Assembly: GCA_004213215.1 (NCBI GenBank)
Contig: SHAO01000006.1
Coordinates: 1-35,449, forward strand
Origin: Candidatus Pelagibacterales bacterium
GTDB lineage: Bacteria; Pseudomonadota; Alphaproteobacteria; Pelagibacterales; Pelagibacteraceae
Reading direction: 5' to 3'
Length of the DNA stretch: 35,449 bases
The notes under the pieces were generated by a model. It was not told where the DNA came from and did no database searches. It saw only the letters and a list, made by a program, of their open reading frames with translations. Made by a program: the position numbers and the translations under genes. Shown piece after piece: positions 16,859-27,785 of the stretch (position 1 is its first letter; every line of letters begins with the position of its first letter).

Positions 16859-18147
16859 TTGAAAGATATTCCAGAGAAGAAATTAAAAAAATATGGGGAG
16901 AAAAAAATAAGTATCAAATATGGTTAGATATAGAAATTGCTGCCGCTCAGGCAATGGAGAAGCTAAAAATTATACCTAAAGGTGTATCTTCCAAGACTCG
17001 AAGAAAAGCTAAAATTGATGTAAATAGAATACATGAGATTGAAAAAAAGGTTCATCATGATGTAATCGCCTTTTTAACTTCTATTACTGAAAAAGTTGGC
17101 TCAGAAGGAAAGTTTTTACATAAGGGAATGACCTCTTCTGATGTTCTGGATACCTGTTTTAACATCCAATTAGTGCAGGCTGGAAAAATAATCAACAATG
17201 ACATTAACGAAATCCTGACAGTTTTAAAAAAAAAATCATTAAAATATAAAAATACAATCTGTATAGGCAGAAGTCATGGAATACATGCGGAGCCAACAAC
17301 TTTTGGATTAAAGTTAGCAAGTTTTTATGAAGAATTTAAAAGAAATAAAAATAGACTTAAAAATGCAATTAGTGAAGTTTCTACTTGCGCTATATCAGGT
17401 GCCGTTGGAACTTTTGCAAATGTTGATCCAAAAGTTGAGTCTTATGTTGCAAAGAAATTTAATTTAAGGGTTGAGCCAATATCTACTCAAATTATACCTA
17501 GAGATAGACATGCTTATTATTTTTCTGTTTTAGGTATAATTGCAGGAACCATTGAAAGAATATCTACTGAAATAAGAAATCTTCAAAAAACTGAACTACA
17601 GGAAGTTGAAGAGTTTTTTGATAAAAAACAAAAAGGTTCTTCAGCTATGCCACATAAAAAAAATCCTATTTTAAGTGAAAACTTAACCGGACTAGCTAGA
17701 ATGGTTAGAAGTTACGTTATCCCTTCACTTGAAAATATTTCTCTTTGGCATGAAAGAGATATTTCTCATTCTAGTGTTGAGCGAAATATTGGCCCTGATT
17801 CTACTGTTACGTTAGATTTTGCACTCAATAGATTAAAAAATATTTTAAAAAATATGAATGTTTATCCTAAAAAAATGCTTAAGAATCTTAATATATCTAA
17901 TGGACTAATATTTTCACAAAGAGTTATGCTTGAGCTAACGAAAAATGGTTTTTCTAGAGAAAAAGCATATAAAATAGTACAAAAAAATGCGCAAAATTCT
18001 CATAAAAAAAATATATCTTTTTACGATAGTTTAACGAAAGACTCATTGATTAATAAAAAAATTTCTAATAAAGATTTAAAAAGAATGTTTGATCTAAATT
18101 ATCATACTAAAAAAATTAATATAATTTTTAAAAGGGTTTTTAAATAA
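16855..18147 (+). CDS. purB: Adenylosuccinate lyase
   Basis: 430 aa; [47 protein letters not shown] signature. Confidence 0.95.
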   Translation: MIERYSREEIKKIWGEKNKYQIWLDIEIAAAQAMEKLKIIPKGVSSKTRRKAKIDVNRIHEIEKKVHHDVIAFLTSITEKVGSEGKFLHKGMTSSDVLDTCFNIQLVQAGKIINNDINEILTVLKKKSLKYKNTICIGRSHGIHAEPTTFGLKLASFYEEFKRNKNRLKNAISEVSTCAISGAVGTFANVDPKVESYVAKKFNLRVEPISTQIIPRDRHAYYFSVLGIIAGTIERISTEIRNLQKTELQEVEEFFDKKQKGSSAMPHKKNPILSENLTGLARMVRSYVIPSLENISLWHERDISHSSVERNIGPDSTVTLDFALNRLKNILKNMNVYPKKMLKNLNISNGLIFSQRVMLELTKNGFSREKAYKIVQKNAQNSHKKNISFYDSLTKDSLINKKISNKDLKRMFDLNYHTKKINIIFKRVFK

Positions 18148-18149
18148 AA

Positions 18150-18938
18150 ATGAATAAGGGTAAAAAACTTTACGAAGGGAAAGCAAAAATTATATATGAA
18201 GGGCCGGAAAAAGGCACTGCCATACAACATTTCAAAGACGAAGCTACTGCTTTTAATAATCAAAAAAAATCTACTGTTGAAGGAAAAGGTGTTTTGAATA
18301 ATAGAATTTCAGAACATATATTAAATAACCTCAACCAAATTGGTATACAAACTCATTTGATCAAAAGATTGAATATGCGTGAACAACTAGTGAGTTTAGT
18401 TGAAATTATACCTGTAGAATTCATTGTAAGAAATATTGCTACCGGGTCTCTTACTAAAAGATTAGGAATTCCAGATGGAACTATATTGTCAAAACCATTA
18501 ATTGAATACAGCTACAAGAATGATGAATTAGGAGATCCTCTTGTTGCTAAAGAACATTTAATTGAATTTAAATGGATAAAAAATGATATTGAATTAAATT
18601 TCATAAATAATCTCTGTCTTAGAATAAATGATTTCATGCAAGGTATGTTTAGAGGTGTTGGAATTAAACTTGTTGACTTTAAGCTTGAATTTGGAAAAAA
18701 AAATATTGGTGGAAAAGACACAATTTTATTAGCTGATGAAATTAGTCCTGATACCTGCAGGTTATGGGATGTTTCTAGTGAAAAAAAATTAGATAAAGAC
18801 AGATTTAGAAAAGATTTAGGAAATATTATTCAAGCATATCAAGAAGTTGCCAGAAGACTTGGAATAATACATGAAGAAGCAAATATAAGTGAAGTCAAAT
18901 TTGGTAAACCTAAAGCTGTAAATATAAAGAATAAATAA
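18150..18938 (+). CDS. purC: SAICAR synthetase
   Basis: 262 aa; [49 protein letters not shown]. Confidence 0.96.
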   Translation: MNKGKKLYEGKAKIIYEGPEKGTAIQHFKDEATAFNNQKKSTVEGKGVLNNRISEHILNNLNQIGIQTHLIKRLNMREQLVSLVEIIPVEFIVRNIATGSLTKRLGIPDGTILSKPLIEYSYKNDELGDPLVAKEHLIEFKWIKNDIELNFINNLCLRINDFMQGMFRGVGIKLVDFKLEFGKKNIGGKDTILLADEISPDTCRLWDVSSEKKLDKDRFRKDLGNIIQAYQEVARRLGIIHEEANISEVKFGKPKAVNIKNK

Positions 18939-18939
18939 A

Positions 18940-19179
18940 TTGAAAATATCAGTGATAGTAACTTTAAAAAAAGAAGTACTTGATCCCCAAGGTAAAGTTG
19001 TGAGTCAAACACTTAAAAATATGGGATATGACAACATAACTAATGTTAGGCAAGGAAAGCATTTTGATATTGAATTAAATGAGACTGATAAAGAAAAAGC
19101 AAAGAAGGCTGTTGAAGAAATTTGTAAAAAGTTATTATCAAATGTTGTTATAGAAGATTACACAATTAATCTGAAATAA
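18940..19179 (+). CDS. purS: FGAM synthase subunit PurS
   Basis: 79 aa between purC and purQ; VTLKKEVLDPQGKVVSQTLKNMGYDNITNVRQGKHFDIEL. TTG start. Confidence 0.93.
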   Translation: MKISVIVTLKKEVLDPQGKVVSQTLKNMGYDNITNVRQGKHFDIELNETDKEKAKKAVEEICKKLLSNVVIEDYTINLK

Positions 19180-19859
19180 TGAAATCTTCAGTTATTGTTT
19201 TTCCTGGTTCAAATTGTGATAGAGATATTGCTGTCGCGTTAGAAAAATTTCAAATAAAAAACCAAATGATCTGGCATAATGATGCAAGTTTACCAAAATC
19301 TGATTTGGTCGTTTTGCCTGGTGGTTTTTCTTACGGTGATTATTTAAGAACCGGTTGTATAGCAAGTAAATCTAAAATTCTAGATGATGTTATAAAACAT
19401 GCAAAGAACGGTGGTTTATTGTTAGGTATTTGCAATGGGTTTCAAATATTGACTGAAACAGGATTGTTGCCCGGTGTATTGTTAAGAAATAAAAAACTTA
19501 GATTTTTATCAAAAAATGTTTTTCTTAAAGTGATAAATTTTAATAATAGATTTTGCCATAATTATAAAAAAAAAGATACTATTGAGTTACCAATAGCACA
19601 TAATGAAGGAAATTATTTTGCCAATGAAAAGGAAATAAAAAAACTTGAAGATAATGATTTAATAGCTTTTAAGTATAGCGATAAAGAAGGTAATATTAAT
19701 GAAAATACCAATCCAAATGGATCTTCGCAAAATATTGCTGGTATATTAAATAATAAAAAAAATATTTTAGGCATGATGCCCCACCCCGAAAGATTAATTG
19801 ATCCTTTGTTATCGGGAGAAGATGGTTCGCTAATGTTTGAAAGTCTAATTAAATCTTAG
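19179..19859 (+). CDS. purQ: FGAM synthase glutaminase subunit PurQ
   Basis: 226 aa; [49 protein letters not shown]. Confidence 0.95.
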   Translation: MKSSVIVFPGSNCDRDIAVALEKFQIKNQMIWHNDASLPKSDLVVLPGGFSYGDYLRTGCIASKSKILDDVIKHAKNGGLLLGICNGFQILTETGLLPGVLLRNKKLRFLSKNVFLKVINFNNRFCHNYKKKDTIELPIAHNEGNYFANEKEIKKLEDNDLIAFKYSDKEGNINENTNPNGSSQNIAGILNNKKNILGMMPHPERLIDPLLSGEDGSLMFESLIKS

Positions 19860-19864
19860 TTAAA

Positions 19865-22057
19865 ATGGAAATTACTCCTGAAATTATTGATAGACATGGC
19901 ATCAAACCTGAAGAATATAAAAAAATAATAAGTTTAATTGGAAAAAAGCCAAATATGTTAGAGCTTGGGATTTTTTCTGCAATGTGGAATGAACACTGCT
20001 CCTACAAATCTTCAAAAAAATACCTGAAATCTCTTCCAACTAAAAATGAAAAAGTAATTCAGGGTCCTGGTGAAAATGCAGGTGTAATAGACATTGGAGA
20101 TAATGATGCTATAGTATTTAAAATTGAAAGCCATAACCACCCTTCATTTATAGAACCTTACCAAGGTGCAGCGACAGGGGTTGGTGGAATATTAAGAGAT
20201 GTTTTTACAATGGGTGCAAGACCTATTGCTATACTCAATTCAATTCACTTTGGTAGTCATGAACATCCAAAAACAAAAAACCTTTTAAATGGTGTTGTTT
20301 CAGGAATTGGTGGATATGGTAATTGTATAGGCGTTCCTACTGTTGGTGGAGAAGTAAAATTTGATTCATCTTATAATGAAAATATTTTAGTTAACGCTAT
20401 GGCTGTTGGCCTTGTGAAAAAAGACAAAATATTTTACTCAAAAGCAAAAGGTTATAATCAACCAGTAATTTATGTTGGTTCTAAAACTGGAAGAGACGGA
20501 ATACATGGTGCAAGCATGGCTTCTGCTGAATTTGATGAAAATGCAGAATCAAAAAAGCCAACTGTGCAAGTAGGAGATCCTTTTACTGAGAAACTTCTTT
20601 TAGAGGCTTGTTTAGAGCTCATGAAAGATGACTCAATTATATCAATACAAGATATGGGAGCTGCTGGATTAACTTCTTCAAGTATTGAAATGGCCTCAAA
20701 AGGTAATTTGGGAATTGAAATAAACTTAAATAAAATTCCTTGTAGAGAAAAAAAAATGACTCCATACGAAATGATGCTTTCGGAAAGCCAAGAAAGAATG
20801 CTTTTAATAATAAATTCTGAAAAAATAGAAAGTGCAAAAAAAATTTTTGTCAAATGGGGTTTGGATTTCTCTGTAATTGGAAAAACAACTAATACCAAAA
20901 ATCTAATTTTAAATTTTAATGATGAGGAAGTTGCTAAATTACCTTTAAGCGCATTATCAGATGATGTTCCAATATATGATAGAAAATGGGAAAAAAACAA
21001 AGCTCCTTTAAAAAAAAAATTACAAATAGATTATAAATCATTCAAAATACTTGAATCTTTAAAAAAAATATTAATGAGTCCAAATAATGCTGAAAAAAGT
21101 TGGGTTTGGGAACAATATGATCAAACTGTAATGGGAGATACGATTCAAAAATCTGGTGGGGATTCAGCTGTAGTTAGAATTCATGGAAAAAATAAAGGAG
21201 TAGCAATCACAGTTGATTCTTCAGCTCATTATTGTTTAGCAAATCCTATTATTGGAGGTAAACAAATTGTTTCAGAATGTTGGAGAAACCTCATTTCAGT
21301 GGGTGCCTCTCCAATAGCTATCACCAACTGCTTAAATTTTGGAAATCCTGAAAAAGATAAAATAATGGGGCAGTTTGTTGAGTGTGTTGATGGAATCTCT
21401 CAAGCTTGCGTTTATTTAGATTTTCCAGTCGTGTCCGGAAACGTTTCCTTTTATAACGAAACTAAAAATAAAGCTATATCTCCTACTCCTACAATAGGAG
21501 GCGTGGGGTTAATTAAAAATTTGGATACAATGATGACAAATAATATTAAAGAAATTGGTAGCTTTATATTAGTTATTGGTAAAACCTTGGGTCATCTAAA
21601 TCAAAGTGAATTTTTTAGAGAAGTGGTTGGTATTAAAGACGGGCCCCCTCCTGCAGTTAATTTATTTAATGAAAAAAATAACGGTTTATTAGTTCAAAAT
21701 CTTATTTCTAAAAAACTTTTAAATTCCGTTCATGACGTATCTTCTGGTGGAATTCTTTTTGCTTTAACAGAAATGTGTATGTCTGGAAATATTGGTGTAA
21801 AAATTAAAATACCAAATAATAAAATTATGCCACATGAGTACTTATTTGGTGAAGATCAAAGCAGGTATCTCATAGAAGTGAATGAAAAAAATAAAAATGA
21901 AGTGTGTAAAACTTTAGAAAAAAATAGTATATTCTATGAAATGCTTGGAAAAACACAAAAAGATAGTTTGGTTTTGGATAAAGAATTTAATATAAAATTA
22001 AATGATTTAGTTGAAATAAATTCTTCTTGGTTTAAAAGTTACTTTAAGGAAAACTAA
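19865..22057 (+). CDS. purL: FGAM synthase large subunit PurL (small-type, PurS/PurQ-dependent)
   Basis: 730 aa; [54 protein letters not shown]. Confidence 0.96.
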   Translation: MEITPEIIDRHGIKPEEYKKIISLIGKKPNMLELGIFSAMWNEHCSYKSSKKYLKSLPTKNEKVIQGPGENAGVIDIGDNDAIVFKIESHNHPSFIEPYQGAATGVGGILRDVFTMGARPIAILNSIHFGSHEHPKTKNLLNGVVSGIGGYGNCIGVPTVGGEVKFDSSYNENILVNAMAVGLVKKDKIFYSKAKGYNQPVIYVGSKTGRDGIHGASMASAEFDENAESKKPTVQVGDPFTEKLLLEACLELMKDDSIISIQDMGAAGLTSSSIEMASKGNLGIEINLNKIPCREKKMTPYEMMLSESQERMLLIINSEKIESAKKIFVKWGLDFSVIGKTTNTKNLILNFNDEEVAKLPLSALSDDVPIYDRKWEKNKAPLKKKLQIDYKSFKILESLKKILMSPNNAEKSWVWEQYDQTVMGDTIQKSGGDSAVVRIHGKNKGVAITVDSSAHYCLANPIIGGKQIVSECWRNLISVGASPIAITNCLNFGNPEKDKIMGQFVECVDGISQACVYLDFPVVSGNVSFYNETKNKAISPTPTIGGVGLIKNLDTMMTNNIKEIGSFILVIGKTLGHLNQSEFFREVVGIKDGPPPAVNLFNEKNNGLLVQNLISKKLLNSVHDVSSGGILFALTEMCMSGNIGVKIKIPNNKIMPHEYLFGEDQSRYLIEVNEKNKNEVCKTLEKNSIFYEMLGKTQKDSLVLDKEFNIKLNDLVEINSSWFKSYFKEN

Positions 22058-22063
22058 TAGTTC

Positions 22064-22294
22064 ATGGGATTAAAATTAGAAGAAATTGAAAGTTTAGTTA
22101 AAAAAGCTTTGCCAGATGCTGAAATAAAAATTGAAGATTTGGCAGGTGATAACAATCATTACTCTGCTACGATTAAATCTAAAATTTTTATAGGTAAGAG
22201 CAAAATAGAACAACATAAACTAGTTTATAAAGCACTAAATGGTAAAATGGGCAACGAGTTACATGCCTTAGCATTAAATACAATTGAGGGATAA
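22064..22294 (+). CDS. bolA: BolA-family protein
   Basis: 76 aa directly before grxD; GKSKIEQHKLVYKALNGKMGNELHALALNT. Confidence 0.88.
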   Translation: MGLKLEEIESLVKKALPDAEIKIEDLAGDNNHYSATIKSKIFIGKSKIEQHKLVYKALNGKMGNELHALALNTIEG

Positions 22295-22297
22295 TTT

Positions 22298-22612
22298 ATG
22301 AATGAAGAAGTTAAAAAAAGAATAGACGCTTTAATTGAAACAAATGAAATCTGTTTGTTTATGAAAGGAACTCCTGATGTTCCTCAATGTGGGTTTTCAT
22401 TAGCAGTATCCAATGTATTAAAGCATTTAAAAGTAAATTTTAAAGGAATAAATGTTCTTGAGGACAATGAAATTAGAGAAGGAATAAAAGAATATAGTGA
22501 TTGGCCTACCATACCACAGTTGTACGTGAAGAAAAATTTTGTGGGTGGTTGCGATATTATTAAAGAGATGTTTGAAAAAGGTGAATTACAAAAAATTTTA
22601 AACGTACAATAA
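22298..22612 (+). CDS. grxD: Monothiol glutaredoxin Grx4-type
   Basis: 104 aa; LFMKGTPDVPQCGFSLAV, YSDWPTIPQLYVKKNFVGGCDI. Confidence 0.95.
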   Translation: MNEEVKKRIDALIETNEICLFMKGTPDVPQCGFSLAVSNVLKHLKVNFKGINVLEDNEIREGIKEYSDWPTIPQLYVKKNFVGGCDIIKEMFEKGELQKILNVQ

Positions 22613-22615
22613 AAA

Positions 22616-23233
22616 TTATCTTGAATAATATTCTATAACTAAATTTGGTTCCATTATTGTTGGATAAGGTACCTCTGAAAATTTAGGAACTCTAATTAAT
22701 TGAGCTTTTTTATTTTTTTCGTCCATCTGTATATAATCAGGAATATCTCTTTCTTTATTAACTAAAGAACCAAGAATCATTGTTAATTCTTTAGATTTAT
22801 CTCTTACTTCTATCGCATCTTCTTCTTTTACTGAGTAACTTGGTATATTAACTTTCTTACCATTAACTCTTATATGTCCATGATTAATTAGTTGCCTAGC
22901 AGAGAAGACAGTAGTAGCAAATTTTGCTCTATATATTACTGTGTCTAATCTTCTTTCTAATAAACCTACTAAATTTTCTGTAGTATTTCCTTTTTTACTT
23001 AATGCTTTACGATAAAGGTTTCTAAATTGTCTTTCATTCATATTTCCATAATAAAATTTCATCTTTTGTTTGGCCTCTAATTGAATGCCGTAATCTGAAG
23101 TTTTTCCTCTTTTTGATTTACCGTGTTGTCCGGGTGGATAATTTCTAGAATTAAATGGGCTTTTAGGTCTTCCCCATAGATTAACCTTTAGTCTTCTATC
23201 TACTTTATGTTTAGACGATAATCTTTTTGTCAT
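22616..23233 (-). CDS. rpsD: 30S ribosomal protein S4
   Basis: 205 aa; MTKRLSSKHKVDRRL, YPPGQHG, S4 domain LERRLDTVIYRAKFATTVFSARQLINHGHIRVNGKKVNIPSY. Confidence 0.97.
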   Translation of the reverse strand: MTKRLSSKHKVDRRLKVNLWGRPKSPFNSRNYPPGQHGKSKRGKTSDYGIQLEAKQKMKFYYGNMNERQFRNLYRKALSKKGNTTENLVGLLERRLDTVIYRAKFATTVFSARQLINHGHIRVNGKKVNIPSYSVKEEDAIEVRDKSKELTMILGSLVNKERDIPDYIQMDEKNKKAQLIRVPKFSEVPYPTIMEPNLVIEYYSR

Positions 23234-23278
23234 ATTTTATACAACGTGATTTATAAACAATGAAAATCTTTTGTCAAT

Positions 23279-24004
23279 TCAGCTTTTTCTATTAAATTCA
23301 TTTAAAGTAGAGAAAATTCCAAGTAAAATACGTATTTCTTGTTCTGATAAATTTATTCTATGAAATATATTATTTATATTTCTTATCATGCTTTTTCTCT
23401 TATGATCAGGTTGTAAAAATCCTTTTTTGTCTAAACCTTTAATTATGAAATTTAAAAAATTATTTACCTCAAGTTTCTTAGCCACTAAGCTTTTATAACC
23501 AGTCTTATACCCAGATGTTTTCTTAGAAAAATTTTTAAAAAGTTCAAAACAAATAATTATTGCACTATGAGATAAATTAAGTGAACTAAATTTTTTATTA
23601 CTAGGAATTTTTACCAAATAATCAGCGCAATTAATTTCATCATTAGATAGGCCTGAAGCTTCAGGCCCAAATAGTATCCCTATTTTTCTTCCTTTCTTAA
23701 TTTTAGTTTTTAAATTTGTGACAGAGATAATTTTTTTATTTACTTTTCTAATCCTTGAGCTGCTTGCAAAAATTACATCCAAATCGCCTATAGATTTTTC
23801 TACAGAGTTGTAAATTTTTGCTAACTTTAAAACATCTTTTGCACCAACTGAAGTAGCTATAGCTTTTTGATTTGGCCAACTACAACTCGGATTGACTATT
23901 CTGAGATATTTAATATTAAAATTTTTTATAGCTCTAGCTACTGAACCTATATTTTCGCCCATTTGTGGTCTTACTAAAATAAAATAAATATTATTTAAGC
24001 TCAT
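23279..24004 (-). CDS. trmJ: tRNA (cytidine/uridine-2'-O-)-methyltransferase TrmJ-like (SpoU family)
   Basis: 241 aa; FILVRPQMGENIGSVARAIKNF, ATSVGAKDVL, ILFGPEASGLSNDEINCADYLVKIP, SLNLSHSAIIICFELF. Confidence 0.88.
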   Translation of the reverse strand: MSLNNIYFILVRPQMGENIGSVARAIKNFNIKYLRIVNPSCSWPNQKAIATSVGAKDVLKLAKIYNSVEKSIGDLDVIFASSSRIRKVNKKIISVTNLKTKIKKGRKIGILFGPEASGLSNDEINCADYLVKIPSNKKFSSLNLSHSAIIICFELFKNFSKKTSGYKTGYKSLVAKKLEVNNFLNFIIKGLDKKGFLQPDHKRKSMIRNINNIFHRINLSEQEIRILLGIFSTLNEFNRKS

Positions 24005-25605
24005 TAATTATTTGCAGGAGCTTTTTCCTTATAAAGTTTATAATCAAGACTATCAATTAACGCCTTAAATGAAGCCTCAATTATATTTGGAGAAACACCA
24101 ATCGTAAACCAACTTTTACCTTCTCTGTCAGTGCTTTCAATTGAAACTCTCGTTGTGGCATTGGTGCCTGTATTTAAAATTCTAACTTTATAATCTACTA
24201 GTTTAAGATCTTTTAAATATTTAGAATATTTCCCAACTTTTTCTACATTAGATCTTATTGCATTGTCTAATGCATTAACTGGACCATTTCCTAATCCTTC
24301 ACAAACAATTTCGTTACCATCTACTACAATGTGAGCTTTTGCAAAAGAAACGATTCTTTCTTTTGAATCTTTTTTAACTGACACATCATATTTTGAAATA
24401 GTTAAATATTTTGGAATTTCACCTAAAAGTCGTCTTGCTAGTAATTCAAATGATGCGTCTGCACCGTCATAACTATAACCAATAAATTCTCTATCTTTTA
24501 CTTCATCTAAAAGTTTTTTAATTTTTGGATCATTTTCTTTAATATCTATCCCAATAGTTTTTAAACGCGATATTATATTTGATTTTCCCGCTTGATCAGA
24601 AACGACAATATTTCTTGTATTTCCTACTTTCTCAGGGTTTATGTGTTCATATGTTTTAGGATCCTTTTGAACAGCTGAAACGTGTAATCCTCCTTTGTGA
24701 GAAAATGCGGCAGCTCCAACATAAGGTAAGTGTTTGTTAGGTTTTCTGTTTAAAATTTCATCTAAAAGTCTTGAACATTGAGTTAAATTTTTAATATTAT
24801 TTGGTTTAATGTTAATTTCAAAATTAGATGAAAAATCTTTTTTTAAAAAAAATGTTGGAATTAATGACATTAAATTTGCGTTTCCGCATCTTTCACCAAG
24901 GCCATTAATTGTACCTTGTACTTGTCTCACGCCTGCTAAAACTGCTGCTAAGGAGTTTGCTACAGCATTTCCAGTGTCGTTATGAGCATGAATTCCTAAA
25001 TTATTTCCTGGTATTTTCTTTGAAACTTCATTAACAATTTTAGTAACCTCATGAGGCAATGTTCCGCCATTAGTATCACATAAAATTATCCATCTAGCCC
25101 CTTCTTCATAAGCAGCTAAAATACAATTTAATGCATATAATGGATTTTGTTTATATCCATCAAAAAAATGTTCAGCATCAAACATAAATTCCTTTTTATT
25201 TTTAATGAATAATTTTGCTGATTCTTTAATATTTTCTAAATTTTCTTCTTTAGATATTCCAAGAGCTACATCAACATGAAAATCCCAAGATTTACCTACT
25301 AAGCAAACTGATGAAGTATTAGAATTCATAAGAGCAGATAAACCCGGATCGTTATCCGCACTACGTCCAGTTCTTTTTGTCATACCGAATGAAGTTAGCT
25401 TAGCATTCTTAAAATTATGTTTTTTTTGAAAAAACTCCGTATCAGTTGGATTGGCTCCTGGCCATCCACCTTCTATATAATCTACACCTAGATTATCCAA
25501 AGCAAATGATATTTTTTGTTTATCGTCCAAAGAAAAATCCACTCCTTGTGTCTGCGCACCATCTCGAAGCGTGGTATCAAATATATATAATTTTTCTTTA
25601 CTCAT
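24004..25605 (-). CDS. cimA: (R)-citramalate synthase
   Basis: 533 aa; FDTTLRDGAQTQGVDFSLDDK, EGGWPGANPTD, CDTNGGTLPHEV, GIHAHNDTGNAVANSLAAV, INGLGERCGNAN, C-terminal LeuA dimerisation-like domain. Confidence 0.9.
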   Translation of the reverse strand: MSKEKLYIFDTTLRDGAQTQGVDFSLDDKQKISFALDNLGVDYIEGGWPGANPTDTEFFQKKHNFKNAKLTSFGMTKRTGRSADNDPGLSALMNSNTSSVCLVGKSWDFHVDVALGISKEENLENIKESAKLFIKNKKEFMFDAEHFFDGYKQNPLYALNCILAAYEEGARWIILCDTNGGTLPHEVTKIVNEVSKKIPGNNLGIHAHNDTGNAVANSLAAVLAGVRQVQGTINGLGERCGNANLMSLIPTFFLKKDFSSNFEINIKPNNIKNLTQCSRLLDEILNRKPNKHLPYVGAAAFSHKGGLHVSAVQKDPKTYEHINPEKVGNTRNIVVSDQAGKSNIISRLKTIGIDIKENDPKIKKLLDEVKDREFIGYSYDGADASFELLARRLLGEIPKYLTISKYDVSVKKDSKERIVSFAKAHIVVDGNEIVCEGLGNGPVNALDNAIRSNVEKVGKYSKYLKDLKLVDYKVRILNTGTNATTRVSIESTDREGKSWFTIGVSPNIIEASFKALIDSLDYKLYKEKAPANN

Positions 25606-26963
25606 TTAATTTTCCATGATGTTTTACCATCTTTATCTTCTATTAAAACTCCTTTATTAAAAAGTTCATCTCTAATTTTATCAGCTTCTTTATAATCCTT
25701 GCTTTTTCTGGCTTTATTTCTTAACTCTATTTTTTTTAGAATATCCTTTTCAGAAATTAAAGATTTTTTCTTTTTAAAATCTAACCACTCTTGTTTTGTT
25801 TCACTAAGAATTCCAATAAAGTTACAAGCAGAAAGAAATATTTTTTTATCATTATCATTACCATTTATAGCCCTATCAAATAATTTATGAAGATTTGCTA
25901 TAAAGCCTGGAGTATTCAAATCATCATATAAAGGTAAAAGTATATCATCTGGAATTTTAGATGAAGTTTTTAAAGGCAAATAAACAGTGTACCATTTTTC
26001 AATTGTATTTTTACAATCATTTAAAAGTTTATCATTCCAATCAAGTGGTTGCTTATAATGAGCACTCATCAAAGCAAGTCTTAAAGTTTGACCATTAATT
26101 TTATCTTTAAAATCTTTTATCTTTAAAATGTTTCCCTGTGATTTAGCCATTTTTTCATTAGACATTGTAATAAAAGCATTATGCACCCAATAATTTGCAA
26201 ATACTTCTGTATCATTTGCACATCTTGATTGAGCAATTTCATTTTCATGATGTGGAAAAAGTAAATCTATCCCTCCTCCATGAATATCAAAGTGTTTACC
26301 TAAAAAAAATCTTGACATGGCGGAACATTCTAAATGCCAACCGGGTCTTCCTTTTCCCCAGGGAGAATTCCAAAAAGGTTCATTTTTAGTTGATGGTTTC
26401 CACAAAACAAAATCTTCTGGATTTCTTTTATTTTCTGAAACTTCCACCCTTGAACCTGCAATCAAATCTTCTAATTTTTTATTAGATAATTTTCCATAAT
26501 CTTTAAATTTATTAACTTGAAAATAAACATGACTATTGCTTTCGTACGCAAAGCCTTTAGTAATAAGTTTAGAAATCATTTTGATCATCAAATCAATATG
26601 ATCAGTTGCTCTTGGTTGTGCAGATGGTGTTTCACAATTCAAAAATTTGCAATCTTCATTAAAGCTTTTAATTATCTTTTTAGTTAAATTCGAAATTAAA
26701 ATTTTTTTTTCTTCTGCCGATTTAATTATTTTATCATCTACGTCAGTAATATTTCGAACATAATTAACTGAACTTTTACCATACTTACATTTTAAAACTT
26801 TAAATAAAATATCAAAGATGACCAATGGTCTTGCATTACCTATATGTGGATCATCATAAACTGTAGGGCCACATACATACATTCCAATTTTATTTTTATT
26901 TATAGGAACAAATTTTTCTTTTTTGTTACTTAAATTATTTGTTAAAAAAATATCTTTATTCAT
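25602..26963 (-). CDS. cysS: Cysteinyl-tRNA synthetase
   Basis: 453 aa; MYVCGPTVYDDPHIGNARP, GWHLECSAMS, DIHGGGIDLLFPHHENEIAQS, KMAKSQGN. Confidence 0.97.
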   Translation of the reverse strand: MNKDIFLTNNLSNKKEKFVPINKNKIGMYVCGPTVYDDPHIGNARPLVIFDILFKVLKCKYGKSSVNYVRNITDVDDKIIKSAEEKKILISNLTKKIIKSFNEDCKFLNCETPSAQPRATDHIDLMIKMISKLITKGFAYESNSHVYFQVNKFKDYGKLSNKKLEDLIAGSRVEVSENKRNPEDFVLWKPSTKNEPFWNSPWGKGRPGWHLECSAMSRFFLGKHFDIHGGGIDLLFPHHENEIAQSRCANDTEVFANYWVHNAFITMSNEKMAKSQGNILKIKDFKDKINGQTLRLALMSAHYKQPLDWNDKLLNDCKNTIEKWYTVYLPLKTSSKIPDDILLPLYDDLNTPGFIANLHKLFDRAINGNDNDKKIFLSACNFIGILSETKQEWLDFKKKKSLISEKDILKKIELRNKARKSKDYKEADKIRDELFNKGVLIEDKDGKTSWKIK

Positions 26964-27008
26964 AATTCTAGAAATATACTTTAATTATAGATTTGTGAAT
27001 CTATTTGA

Positions 27009-27746
27009 TTAATTTGGAATCTTGCATATTGGAATAGGCTCCATTTTATGCAAATTTAATTTTCTTATTTTTTCGTATTTTTCTCGATTTGGTGAATTTG
27101 GATTTTTCATAGCTTCTTCTAACTCAGTATATTTTAATCCTAATTGACCTTCATCGGTTCTGCCATCATCCCATAGACCATCCGTCGGTGCAGCATCTAT
27201 TATTTCCTTTAATATTTTTAATTCTTTTCCTAATTCCCAAATTTCAGTTTTGTTACAATCAGCTATGGGAGATATATCAACTCCACCATCGCCATATTTT
27301 GTATAAAAACCAACACCAAAATCTTCAACTTTATTTCCTGTTCCAACAACAATACCTTTATTAGAAGCTGCCACTTGATAAAGTGTCGTCATTCTAAGCC
27401 TCGCTCTTGAGTTTGCCATGCCATGTTCATCATTAAATTTTGACAAGTTACTTTCAAATGTTTTAAATAATTCATCTAAATTAACTAAATGTGCTTCAAC
27501 GTTTTTAAAATTTTTTACTAACCACTCTTGATGCTTAAGACTTAAATCTTGTTGCGAAGATATTTGTTTAATGGGCATTGATACAACAATGGTCCTTAAG
27601 CCAGTCATGGCACTTAAAGTACTGGAAACAGAAGAATCTATTCCACCGGAAATTCCAATTACTAATGATTGTGCCTTTCTAGGCATATTATTAACGTAAT
27701 TTTTAATCCAGTTGCTTATAAAAATTGTTTTTTCAGAAGGTTTCAT
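27009..27746 (-). CDS. nadE: NAD synthetase (ammonia-dependent size, no glutaminase domain)
   Basis: LVIGISGGIDSSVSS, VVGTGNKVEDFGVGFYTKYGDGGVDISPIADCNKTEI, PTDGLWDDGRTDEGQLG. Confidence 0.93.
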   Translation of the reverse strand: MKPSEKTIFISNWIKNYVNNMPRKAQSLVIGISGGIDSSVSSTLSAMTGLRTIVVSMPIKQISSQQDLSLKHQEWLVKNFKNVEAHLVNLDELFKTFESNLSKFNDEHGMANSRARLRMTTLYQVAASNKGIVVGTGNKVEDFGVGFYTKYGDGGVDISPIADCNKTEIWELGKELKILKEIIDAAPTDGLWDDGRTDEGQLGLKYTELEEAMKNPNSPNREKYEKIRKLNLHKMEPIPICKIPN

Positions 27747-27785
27747 AATTATAAATTTAAACAAAATTGTATTTAATACAATTGT

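Noticed and set aside
20470-21000. 176-aa minus-strand ORF inside purL
   Set aside because: Antisense shadow ORF of a strongly conserved gene, with no recognisable domain. The same applies to 13386-13709, 2202-2417, 20637-20837 and 31784-32014.
24004-25605. 2-isopropylmalate synthase (leuA)
   Set aside because: The start motif FDTTLRDGAQTQGVDFSLDDK and EGGWPGANPTD fit CimA-type citramalate synthase better than LeuA.
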